Shown here piece after piece: positions 33,033 through 42,242 of a stretch of 64,000 nt of DNA; positions within the stretch are counted from its first letter, which is position 1; the number at the start of each line of letters is the position of its first letter. Under the pieces are notes generated by a model that did not search any database, was not told the DNA's origin, and saw nothing but the letters and a program-made list of their open reading frames with translations. Origin of the DNA: Sphingomonas caeni (GTDB taxonomy: Bacteria; Pseudomonadota; Alphaproteobacteria; Sphingomonadales; Sphingomonadaceae); NCBI RefSeq assembly GCF_026013415.1, contig NZ_JAPDOK010000001.1:313342-377341 (forward strand), written 5' to 3'. The position numbers and the translations under genes are program-made.

Positions 33033-33298
33033 TGGATCGAAATGACGCCGTCGACCGCGCGCCACTCCGCCGGCCGGATCAGCCGCTCGTGCGCGATCCG
33101 GACCGAATGGAGCGCAGCCTCGATCTCGCGCCGCCAATGGTCGAGGAAATCGAGCAGCATCGGAAAGTCCGGCGCCAGATCATATTGCTGCCAGACGAAC
33201 AGCTGCAGCAGCGACGGCGCGTCGGGGCGATAATAGTGGATTTCGGCGAATGTCAGCCCATAGCCCTCCAGCTGCGCGAGCAGCGCGCGATCGCTCAT
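33029..33298 (-). CDS. usg: Usg family protein
   Basis: Small protein of 89 residues, [20 protein letters not shown], then YYRPDAPSLLQLFVWQQYDL and APDFPMLLDFLDHWRREIEA, closing with SVRIAHERLIRPAEWRAVDG. This is the alphaproteobacterial Usg family first named in Caulobacter; its molecular function is unknown. Start overlaps the preceding hypothetical gene by four bases and the stop overlaps the next. Its presence in a stress block on an island is unusual, as usg is normally a chromosomal single gene. Confidence 0.85.
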   Translation of the reverse strand: MSDRALLAQLEGYGLTFAEIHYYRPDAPSLLQLFVWQQYDLAPDFPMLLDFLDHWRREIEAALHSVRIAHERLIRPAEWRAVDGVISIQ

Positions 33299-33534
33299 TG
33301 CCGCGTCGCCTCACCGGCTCCCGGCTGGCCGTCGAGTGAGCGCAGCGCGGCGAATACGTCATCAACCGGAATGGCTCGGCGCACGCCCGGCGGCTTGCGC
33401 AAGGCGGGCTTGCCTGCGACCGCGGACCGGTCGGACGCCCAGCGGGCGAGGATGGCGCGCTTCACCTCGGGCTCGAGGCTCGGATGGCGCGCAACGTCGA
33501 AGGGATGAAGAAAGCGGGAGACTGGCTGCGACAC
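33295..33534 (-). CDS. Hypothetical protein upstream of usg
   Basis: Protein of 79 residues, [20 protein letters not shown], with [20 protein letters not shown] and [17 protein letters not shown]. Similar short proteins occur in alphaproteobacterial genomes, but no function is known. First gene of the overlapping three-gene set with usg. AAAGGAGG lies six bases before the ATG. Confidence 0.6.
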   Translation of the reverse strand: MSQPVSRFLHPFDVARHPSLEPEVKRAILARWASDRSAVAGKPALRKPPGVRRAIPVDDVFAALRSLDGQPGAGEATRQ

Positions 33535-33660
33535 GGCTGTCCTCCTTTCCTTGATGCCGCTCCTTTCTCATGGGCCTATGAGCCCGCTGCCAAATCTTGG
33601 TCGGCGACGCATTGCCGTCAAGGGCCTCGCGCACGTCCCAAGCCGTTCAGATCATGGACT

Positions 33661-33687
33661 TTGGCACTGTGTGCCAACGAGTGCCAA
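33661..33687. promoter_or_regulatory. CIRCE element (HrcA operator) of groESL
   Basis: TTGGCACTG-N9-GAGTGCCAA, two 9-base half sites with an 8-bp inverted match separated by nine bases, matches the CIRCE consensus (TTAGCACTC-N9-GAGTGCTAA) with changes that keep symmetry. It lies 115 bases before the groES ATG. HrcA would repress from here; no hrcA gene is in the window. Confidence 0.85.
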
Positions 33688-33801
33688 AAATTTGCGTTCC
33701 GGGTCTTGAACCGAAAAATCGGCTTTCCTAATTCGCCCGCGCCTGTCGTTCGCGAGAACGCCAGGGACATCACATCCACGTTTTGCAACTGGAGGTTATG
33801 C

Positions 33802-34116
33802 ATGCATTTCCGCCCCTTGCACGACCGTGTGGTCGTCCGCCGCATCGAAGCCGAGGAGAAGACCTCGGGCGGCATCATCATCCCCGACACCGCCAAGGAA
33901 AAGCCGCAGGAAGGCGAAGTCGTCGCTGTCGGCCCGGGCGCCCGGGATGACAGCGGTTCGCTCGTCGAGCCGTCGGTGAAGACCGGCGACCGCATCCTGT
34001 TCGGCAAATGGTCGGGGACCGAGGTCAAGATCGAAGGCGAGGACCTGCTCATCATGAAGGAGAGCGACATCCTCGGCGTAATCGAGGTCCAAGCCCAGCT
34101 CAAGCAGGCGGCGTGA
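33802..34116 (+). CDS. groES: GroES co-chaperonin
   Basis: Ten-kDa lid of the chaperonin, 104 residues. Signature [20 protein letters not shown] and the mobile loop [20 protein letters not shown], followed by [20 protein letters not shown] and [17 protein letters not shown] 33802 has GGAGG upstream; a nearby out-of-frame ATG at 33798 is not used. It forms an operon with groEL 51 bases downstream and is controlled by a CIRCE element. Probably an extra copy, since it lies on an island. Confidence 0.95.
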   Translation: MHFRPLHDRVVVRRIEAEEKTSGGIIIPDTAKEKPQEGEVVAVGPGARDDSGSLVEPSVKTGDRILFGKWSGTEVKIEGEDLLIMKESDILGVIEVQAQLKQAA

Positions 34117-35787
<1,671 letters not shown>

Positions 35788-35793
35788 TCAAGC

Positions 35794-35822
35794 TGAGGGG
35801 CGCAGCATCGCTGCGCTCCTCA
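35794..35822 (+). terminator. groESL terminator hairpin
   Basis: A 13-bp stem (TGAGGGGCGCAGC with GCTGCGCTCCTCA, one wobble pair) and three-base loop starts seven bases after the groEL stop. No clear T-run follows, so termination may need Rho or be partial. Confidence 0.6.
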
Positions 35823-36232
35823 GTTCGCCGGCGTTACCGTTAGGGTCCCGCGGAGGGTAACGGAAGCCTGCCACGGGTTTTTTGCAAAGCGCGTTGCCAA
35901 TACACCAAATTGCGAACGTCAGCTAACGGGTCGCGAGTCGTCGGGCCGCAATGACCGACTCTGGGGCGCATATGAGACGTGATGGATCGGATTGCTCATG
36001 TTTGGCGTAGGAGCAACTATCACGAATCGTGCATGACGATTTTCGCCACCTGGGTGCCTGGACCTCTGTAAGGCAATTCAATCGTCGCATATTTTGGGGC
36101 GATCCTATTCGCCGCTAAGCCTCGGCCTTGGAGATGCGCAGGGCGTCGAGCGATAGCCCCTCCCTTGGGAAGGAGCCATCGCCGCCCTTGTTAGTCGTTA
36201 TCAAGATACTTGCATCGCGGAGGGTCATTCGC
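35823..36232. other. Gene-free right end of island A
   Basis: About 410 bases of mixed, partly AT-rich sequence between the groEL terminator and the 152-bp att-linked repeat. No frame with protein-like composition was seen; a 75-codon frame at 36128-36355 runs into the repeat and is probably not a gene, though a parallel frame runs through the second repeat copy. Confidence 0.5.
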
Positions 36233-36384
36233 TACGGTCTTGTCAGTAACCAGAAGATACCAATAAGACTCGAACCTCTGCTATCTTATATTTGTTGGGC
36301 CATATTTCGGGCCATCTTCAAAACCAAATCTTATATTGTCTGGACTAATCAATAGCTTAACTTAAGCTATTGAGTCCTCTTCTG
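36233..36384 (+). repeat. 152-bp att-linked repeat, copy 1
   Basis: Gapless match to 51982-52133 (offset 15,749), 128 of 152 bases identical by hand count. It is strongly AT-rich compared with neighbours. It ends in the 13-nt tRNA-Leu core GAGTCCTCTTCTG (36372-36384). Directly before the core is a perfect 11-bp hairpin with one-base loop (36350-36372). At 36267-36276 it contains GACTCGAACC, the reverse complement of the tRNA T-arm GGTTCGAGTC. Read as the right attachment site of island A. Confidence 0.8.
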
Positions 36385-36621
36385 TCTCAGGGGCGTTCAT
36401 ACGGCTCCAGGAGCGCGAAGTCTCGCTACGCAATGCGTCCTAGTCGTCGGGGTGTCCTGCCGCCAGCCTAACGGTGTAAACTAACAACCGGCGCCGCATC
36501 CGATCTTGGGTCAAATTGATTGCGCGCCGGCCTCGATATCTCCGCGCGTTTGTGGATCGTGAATCGAGTCTTCTGCGAGGTTCGCGAACCCTCAGATCCC
36601 TCGCAGCGAGCCGGGACGCGT
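36385..36621. other. Left margin of island B
   Basis: A 237-base gap between the att core and the nnrS stop. No integrase or other gene is recognisable next to this att copy, unlike at 13,933 and 52,134. The frame crossing it on the minus strand is Arg-rich and a shadow. Confidence 0.5.
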
Positions 36622-37824
36622 TCAGAGCTTCCCGTCCGTCCGCGGCAAGGCGAGCATAGGGCCATAGGCGACGATGAAAAGAACGAACGCGCCGATCCAG
36701 GCGAGCGCGGCGGCGTGAATCCCCGTCAGATAGTCCACCGGCAGCACCGGCGCGGCGACGCGGATCGCGGCTGCGAACGTGATCAGCCCGTAAAGCGCGA
36801 CCGTCATCGGACCCGCGACAAGATCGCGCCCCGTGTGACCGCGTGTCGCCCGGGTCATGACCGCAAGCGTCATCCCCGCCATCGCCCCAGCGGTCAGCGC
36901 ATGCAGCGCCGCCGAAGCCTGCACTGCCTCGGTCACGATGCTCAGACCGAGCAGCGCGAGGCCCACCGGAATCCAGAGATAGGCGACGTGAAGGATCAGC
37001 ACGATCGGCTCGCGCACGGCACGCCAACCCTGCCAGCGCGCCAGCCGCGCCGCCTGCGCCGCCCCGGCTAGCAGCAGCGCCCAGCCGCTCGCCACGGCAT
37101 CCGGCGCCGCGACCCAGGCGACCAGCGCGAGAGCGGTCACCGCAATCACCGCCATGTCGAACCGTGTCGGCTGCCCGGGCAGCGCGGTGGAGGCGCTTTG
37201 CTTGGCCAGCCAGTTGCGGGTGAACGAAGGAATAATGCGGCCGCCGATCAGCCCGATCATCATCACGATCAGCCCGACCGCGAAGCGGTAGCCGAGCCCG
37301 GCGGGAAGCGGCGCACCCATCGCCTCGGCGTGGTCGAGTCCATTCGCGACGGCCAGCAGCAACACCAGGCCCACGACGGGCAGATTACGGTTGCGTGCGG
37401 CGAGCACTTCGCGCCCGGCGACGAAGGCGAGCGTGAGCAGGAAGCCGACATCGAGCGCCGCCGCGACCGGCGCACCGATCACGGCCGAGCACAAAATGGC
37501 GATCCGCCCCGCGAGCCAAAGCCCGGCCAGCGCCGCCAGGGGGGCGCCGGCGATCGGCAGGCGACCGGTCCAGTTGGGGATTGCGGTCAGCAGGAAACCG
37601 GCGATGACAGCCCCGAGATAGCCGAACAGCATCTCGTGGCGATGCCAGCCGACGATGTCGAACGCCGTGGGGAGCGTGATCGCGCCGCTCAGCGCGCACA
37701 CGAAGAGTATGAGCACGACCATCGCCCAAATTGCGCCCCCCAGAAAGAAGGGGCGAAAGCTGCCGCGAAACAGCGCCGGGCTGGCGGCGAGGCGGGCACG
37801 GCGAAGGGTTGCACCGTCGGTCAT
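36622..37824 (-). CDS. nnrS: NnrS family heme-copper membrane protein
   Basis: Membrane protein of 400 residues with about 12 helices. Family patterns are PALFRGSFRPFFLGGAIWAM, DIVGWHRHEMLFGYLGAVIA with His residues, FLLTAIPNWTGRLPIAG, GGRIIPSFTRNWLAKQ and HALTAGAMAGMTLAVMTRATRGHTGR. NnrS proteins protect against nitric-oxide stress during denitrification. Last gene of the minus-strand operon crp/fnr-narK-nrdJ-nnrS, 31 bases after nrdJ. Confidence 0.9.
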   Translation of the reverse strand: MTDGATLRRARLAASPALFRGSFRPFFLGGAIWAMVVLILFVCALSGAITLPTAFDIVGWHRHEMLFGYLGAVIAGFLLTAIPNWTGRLPIAGAPLAALAGLWLAGRIAILCSAVIGAPVAAALDVGFLLTLAFVAGREVLAARNRNLPVVGLVLLLAVANGLDHAEAMGAPLPAGLGYRFAVGLIVMMIGLIGGRIIPSFTRNWLAKQSASTALPGQPTRFDMAVIAVTALALVAWVAAPDAVASGWALLLAGAAQAARLARWQGWRAVREPIVLILHVAYLWIPVGLALLGLSIVTEAVQASAALHALTAGAMAGMTLAVMTRATRGHTGRDLVAGPMTVALYGLITFAAAIRVAAPVLPVDYLTGIHAAALAWIGAFVLFIVAYGPMLALPRTDGKL

Positions 37825-37855
37825 GGTCGCTCCTGGCGTGTCGTGGGATCGCGAG

Positions 37856-40081
37856 TCATCCGCATTTCGAGTGCCCGCATTCGAGGCAAGTCTCGCAGCC
37901 TTCCGAGCGCATCATCGCCGCGGCGCCGCAGCGCGGACAGCTGCGCGGCGGCCGGCGCATCGCCGGGGCGTCGGGCAGGTCGATCGGCAGTTCCGCCTCG
38001 CGCGCGCCGATATGACGCTCGATTATGCCGCCGATCGCCGCGTGCAGCGACGGAACGTAGCGGCCCTGCATCCAAGCGCCGCCGCGCGGGTCGAACACCG
38101 CCTTGAGCTCCTCCGCGACGAATGACGCGTCGGCGGAGCGGCGGAACACCGCCGAGATCATCCGCGTGAGCCCGACGCTCCAGGCATAGTGTTCGGTGTT
38201 CTTCGAGTTGATGAAGATCTCGAACGGGCGGCGGACCCCGCCGGTCTCGATGTCGTTGATCGTCACATAGATGGCATGCGCGCTGTCGGGCCATTTGAGC
38301 TTGTACGTCGCGCCCTGCAGCGCCTCCAGCCGCGTCGCGAGCTGGCCGTCGTCAAGCGCGGCGGGCGTCGGAGACACCTCCGCTTCGGCCTCCACCGACA
38401 GGATCGCGCCCGTCACGGCATTTGGCCGATAGGTGGTCATGCCCTTGCACCCCAGCCGATAGCCTTCGGCATAGATGTCCGCGAAGTCGGCGAAGGCGAT
38501 GTCCTCGGGAACGTTGATCGTCTTCGAGATCGAGCTGTCGATCAGCTCCTGCGCCGCCGCCTGCATCGTGAGGTGATCGGCGGCGCCGAGCGTCTGCGCG
38601 CTGACGAACAGTTCGGGAGGCGGGGTTTCGTTGCCGCGTAGCCGCTTCCACAAGCGGAAGGCATGATCCTCGACCGGTTCCTCGCGTGTGCTGCCGTCGG
38701 GCTCGCGAATGCGGCGCGTGTAGGAATAAGCGAACACCGGCTCGATCCCCGACGAGACGTTGCCGGCCAGCAGCGAAGTCGTCCCGGTCGGCGCGATCGA
38801 GGTCAGGCAGCCGTTGCGAAGGCCGTGCTCGGCGATCAGCGCGCGCGTCTCGTCGTCGAGGTCGCGCAGATTGGGCCGGTCGAGCATCACCGGGTCGTAG
38901 AGTGGGAAGGCACCCTTCTCGGCGGCGATCAGCGCCGAGGCGCGATACGCTTCGCGCCTGATGATTCCGAGCCACTTTCGCGTGAACTCGAGCGCGCGTG
39001 ACCCGCCATAGGCCGCGCCGCAGAAAAGCAACGCGTCCGCCAGGCCCGTCACGCCGAGCCCGATCCGCCGCTTGGCCTTGGCCTCGGCCTCTTGCTGGGG
39101 AAGGGGGTAGCGCGAGATGTCGATCACGTCGTCGAGCAGACGGACCGCGGTGCGCGTGAGCTCGGCGAGCGCGGCTTCGTCGAGCGCCGCATCTTCGTCG
39201 AAGGGACGTTCCACCAGCGCTGCCAGGTTGATCGATCCGAGCAGGCACGCGCCATAGGGCGGCAGCATCTGCTCGCCGCACGGATTGCTCGCCGCGACCG
39301 TTTCGCAATAGGCGAGATTGTTGCGCGCGTTGACGCGGTCAATGAAGATCACGCCGGGCTCGGCGCAATCATAGGTCGCACGCATCAGCCGTTCCCAGAG
39401 CGCGCGCGCCGAAACGCGCCGGACCTCCGCGCCGCCGAAAACCAGCGGCCATTCGACATCGGCCTCGAGCGCCGCCATGAACGCATCGGTCACGAGCACC
39501 GAAAGATTGAAATTGCGCAGCCGCTGGGCATCGCGCTTGGCGTCGATGAAGGCTTCGATATCGGGATGGTCAATGCGTAGACACCCCATCATCGCGCCTC
39601 GCCGTTGACCGGCCGAAAGGATGGTGCGGCACATCGCGTCCCAGCAATCCATGAACGAAAGCGGCCCCGACGCATCCGCTGCGACGCCCTTCACCGGGCT
39701 GCCGTTGGGCCGGATCGTCGAGAAGTCCATCCCGACCCCGCCGCCCTGTTGCATCGTCAGCGCGGCCTCGCGCAGCTGAGCGAAGATGTCGCCGAGACTG
39801 TCCTCGATCGTGCCCATGACGAAGCAATTGAAGAGCGTGACGCTGCGTCCGGTCCCAGCTCCGGCGAGGATCCGGCCGGCAGGGAGCAGGCGGAAGCCGG
39901 TCAGCGCGGCCTTGAACTTGTCTTCCCACTCGACGCGGACGGCGGGCAGTTCCGCTTCGCCGACAGCGGAGGCGACCCGAGCGATCGTGTCGGCATAGCT
40001 GCGGTCCTCGGTATGCCGGTATTTGGCCGACCAGATCTCGTGCGCCAGCGCGCTTTCGAATTCCACGTCAACCACGGTCAT
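37856..40081 (-). CDS. nrdJ: Adenosylcobalamin-dependent (class II) ribonucleotide reductase
   Basis: Enzyme of 741 residues converting ribonucleotides to deoxyribonucleotides with a B12-derived radical, independent of oxygen. Features are RLLPAGRILAGAGT, LFNCFVMGTIEDSLGDIF, QQGGGVGMDFSTIRPNGSPV, the active-site NPCGEQMLPPYGACLLGSIN, GLGVTGLADALLF, SIAPTGTTSLLAGNVSSGIE, and a C-terminal zinc/redox tail (CPRCGAAAMMRSEGCETCLE). ATG 40081 overlaps the narK stop (ATGA). Placing it inside a nitrate-respiration operon ties DNA precursor supply to anaerobic growth. Confidence 0.93.
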   Translation of the reverse strand: MTVVDVEFESALAHEIWSAKYRHTEDRSYADTIARVASAVGEAELPAVRVEWEDKFKAALTGFRLLPAGRILAGAGTGRSVTLFNCFVMGTIEDSLGDIFAQLREAALTMQQGGGVGMDFSTIRPNGSPVKGVAADASGPLSFMDCWDAMCRTILSAGQRRGAMMGCLRIDHPDIEAFIDAKRDAQRLRNFNLSVLVTDAFMAALEADVEWPLVFGGAEVRRVSARALWERLMRATYDCAEPGVIFIDRVNARNNLAYCETVAASNPCGEQMLPPYGACLLGSINLAALVERPFDEDAALDEAALAELTRTAVRLLDDVIDISRYPLPQQEAEAKAKRRIGLGVTGLADALLFCGAAYGGSRALEFTRKWLGIIRREAYRASALIAAEKGAFPLYDPVMLDRPNLRDLDDETRALIAEHGLRNGCLTSIAPTGTTSLLAGNVSSGIEPVFAYSYTRRIREPDGSTREEPVEDHAFRLWKRLRGNETPPPELFVSAQTLGAADHLTMQAAAQELIDSSISKTINVPEDIAFADFADIYAEGYRLGCKGMTTYRPNAVTGAILSVEAEAEVSPTPAALDDGQLATRLEALQGATYKLKWPDSAHAIYVTINDIETGGVRRPFEIFINSKNTEHYAWSVGLTRMISAVFRRSADASFVAEELKAVFDPRGGAWMQGRYVPSLHAAIGGIIERHIGAREAELPIDLPDAPAMRRPPRSCPRCGAAAMMRSEGCETCLECGHSKCG

Positions 40082-41328
40082 CCCGCCGCCTTCGCGCCCA
40101 TCACCGGAAAGCGCCGGACTTCGGTCAGGTAGGAGAGGATCAGCGAGACCCAGACGATGCCGTAGAGCAGCATGAAGCAGCTCGACGGAATACCCAGCAC
40201 GTCGAGCAGTGCGCCGAACATGATCGGCAGCAGGAAGCCGCCGAGACCGCCCGCCATGCCGACGATCCCCGAGACCGCACCCATGTTGGTGGGGAAATCG
40301 TCGCCGATATATTTGAAGGTCGAGGCCATGCCGCAGGCGAAGCAGACGCCGAGCACGAACAGCAGCGCCGCGAACATCCAGGCCGGCAGGCCGATGTGGA
40401 AAGCGAGCGGTCCGCGCACGGTCTGGATGATCAGGTCGGTCTGCGGATAGGACAAAAGGAACAGGCAGACCCACGCGACCCACAGCACCCACCACGTCAC
40501 ATTGTGCGCGCCGAACCGGTCCGAGAGCCATCCGCCGACCGCGCGCAGCACGCCGCCGGGAAGCGAGAAGCAGGCCGCCATCAGCGCGGCCGTCGCTATC
40601 GGGAAATGATATTGATTGAGGAAATACTGCGGCATCCAGATCGACAGTGCCGTGAACCCCCCGAACACGATCGAATAATATTGGCAGTATTTCCACACGC
40701 GCGGATCGCGCAGGATGCGCAATTGGGTGCGCATCGAAGCTGCATTCGCGTTCTTCCCAGGGTCGGGCAGCGCGATGAACCAGAACAAAGCGGCCACTAC
40801 CAACAGGCTGACCGCATAGACTCGCGGCACGCTCTGCCATCCGAATGCGTTCACCAGTTGCGGCGCGACGAACATGTTGATCGCGGCCCCGCTAACCCCC
40901 GCACCGAACACGCCCATCGCGAAGCCGCGGTTCTTGGGGAAGAAGCGCGCGACATAGGGCGTGCCGACCGCGAACACCGCGCCGACCATGCCGAGCGCGA
41001 GGCCGATCGCGAGGAACTGCCAAAGCTGGGTCGCATAGGAGGAAAGCCAGAGCGGAATGGCGCTGGCGGTCAGCAGCAGCGTCATGACGATCCGGCCGCC
41101 GAACCGGTCGGTCCAGATGCCGAACGGAAGCCGCAGCAGCGCGCCGGTCAGGATCGGCGTGGCAGTCAGGAGGCCGAATTCGGCGCCGGTGAGGCCAAGC
41201 TCCTTGCGGATCGGAATGCCCGTCACGCCGAACATCATCCAGGCCGCGAAGGACACCGCGAAGGCGAGAGTCGAGACGAGCAGCACCGTCAGCGCGCGTG
41301 CCGGGGTCGGAGTGGCATTCGCGGTCAT
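40078..41328 (-). CDS. narK: NarK-type nitrate/nitrite transporter (MFS)
   Basis: Major facilitator permease of 416 residues, 12 helices. Nitrate-porter signatures are FAVSFAAWMMFGVTGIPIRK and LPFGIWTDRFGGRIVMTLLL, FFPKNRGFAMGVFGAGVSGA in the first half and FSLPGGVLRAVGGWLSDRFG and GMASTFKYIGDDFPTNMGAV, GIVGMAGGLGGFLLPIMFG in the second. Conserved Arg residues of the substrate site sit in helices 2 and 8. Imports nitrate or exchanges it for nitrite. Start overlaps the crp/fnr stop and the stop overlaps nrdJ. Confidence 0.93.
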   Translation of the reverse strand: MTANATPTPARALTVLLVSTLAFAVSFAAWMMFGVTGIPIRKELGLTGAEFGLLTATPILTGALLRLPFGIWTDRFGGRIVMTLLLTASAIPLWLSSYATQLWQFLAIGLALGMVGAVFAVGTPYVARFFPKNRGFAMGVFGAGVSGAAINMFVAPQLVNAFGWQSVPRVYAVSLLVVAALFWFIALPDPGKNANAASMRTQLRILRDPRVWKYCQYYSIVFGGFTALSIWMPQYFLNQYHFPIATAALMAACFSLPGGVLRAVGGWLSDRFGAHNVTWWVLWVAWVCLFLLSYPQTDLIIQTVRGPLAFHIGLPAWMFAALLFVLGVCFACGMASTFKYIGDDFPTNMGAVSGIVGMAGGLGGFLLPIMFGALLDVLGIPSSCFMLLYGIVWVSLILSYLTEVRRFPVMGAKAAG

Positions 41329-42089
41329 TGCAGTCCCCCTGGAGCGGCCAGCGGCGTGATCTCGTCGCGGCCATCGATGAGCGGGTCGTAAGGGAAGGCC
41401 GTGCGGGCGGCGGCGAGGTCGTCGACGAACAGCCGGTCGCCTGCGACGCGCAGCCCGTGGGGGGCGAGCACGGGGAGGACGCGCGACAGCGTCTCGCGGG
41501 TCATGCCAAGCTGCGACGCGATCTGGCGCTTCTCGATCGGCAGCCGGATTTCGTTCGCTCCCGGTCGAGCCTTCGCCAGCGCCAGCAGGAAAGCGCCGAC
41601 CCGCTCCTCGGCCGAGCGCAGTCTTATCGCCTTGGCGAGCTTCATCTGGCGCCGGAACTGGGTCGCCTGGCAGGCGAGCACGGCCAGGCACAGCGCATGG
41701 TCGGCGGCGACCGCGGCACGAAACGCCTCGGCAGGCACCAGCAGCATCACGGCGTCGTCGCGCACGCGTGCCCGCACCAGATAGGGCAAAGCGCCGAGCA
41801 CGGCGGCGGGCAATAGTGCATCCACGGGTCGCAGCAGCTCGACCAAGGTCTCCTCCTCGCCGCGCACGGCAAGCAGCTCGATCGAGCCCGCCAGCAGGAA
41901 TTGCGCGAAGGTGGGGATCTCGGCCTGATCGAAGATCTGCGCACCGCGGGGCATCCGCATAACCATCGCCTGAGCGGCGAGCCGTTCGATCGTCGAGGGC
42001 GCGACCGCGGCGAGCCAACCGATCGACCGGAAGGCATCCAGCGCCGTCGCGGGGCCCGTCGCAGGTCGGGGAAGGTCGGTCACGAACAT
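41325..42089 (-). CDS. Crp/Fnr family regulator without N-terminal Fe-S cysteines
   Basis: Regulator of 254 residues. An N-terminal cyclic-nucleotide-like domain (MPRGAQIFDQAEIPTFAQFL, AGSIELLAVRGEEETLVELL) is followed by the HTH: IEKRQIASQLGMTRETLSRV, with E-x-x-S-R as in FNR/Dnr proteins, so an FNR-type box is expected. The only cysteines are in ALCLAVLACQ, so there is no FNR-type iron-sulfur cluster; NO or another signal is more likely (inference). ATG 42089 has AAGGA at good spacing; upstream ATGs at 42098 and 42137 are possible. Divergent from narG. Confidence 0.85.
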   Translation of the reverse strand: MFVTDLPRPATGPATALDAFRSIGWLAAVAPSTIERLAAQAMVMRMPRGAQIFDQAEIPTFAQFLLAGSIELLAVRGEEETLVELLRPVDALLPAAVLGALPYLVRARVRDDAVMLLVPAEAFRAAVAADHALCLAVLACQATQFRRQMKLAKAIRLRSAEERVGAFLLALAKARPGANEIRLPIEKRQIASQLGMTRETLSRVLPVLAPHGLRVAGDRLFVDDLAAARTAFPYDPLIDGRDEITPLAAPGGLQ

Positions 42090-42168
42090 GCAGCGCATCC
42101 TTGGATTTGGCTGCGCCTTTCTCGTGATCCTGGTCACATCAGACCATTGGGAACATCACGTAATGCCA

Positions 42169-42182
42169 GTGATCAACGTCAA
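42169..42182. promoter_or_regulatory. FNR/Dnr-type box in the crp/fnr-narG divergent region
   Basis: GTGATCAACGTCAA matches TTGAT-N4-ATCAA at 8 of 10 defined positions. It lies 61 bases before narG and 80 before the crp/fnr start, so it could control either or both. Confidence 0.55.
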
Positions 42183-42242
42183 CACTAGCGTCCGAGCCTG
42201 ACCGCAGAGTCGAGGTGACCCTGCTCAGGTTCGGGATCGCAG

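Noticed and set aside
36128..36355. 75-codon frame running into repeat copy 1, with a parallel frame in copy 2 (51874-52104)
   Set aside because: The similar C-terminal peptides arise because the DNA repeat is conserved; upstream halves are unrelated and neither has a ribosome site. Structure of the DNA (hairpin, att core) explains conservation better.
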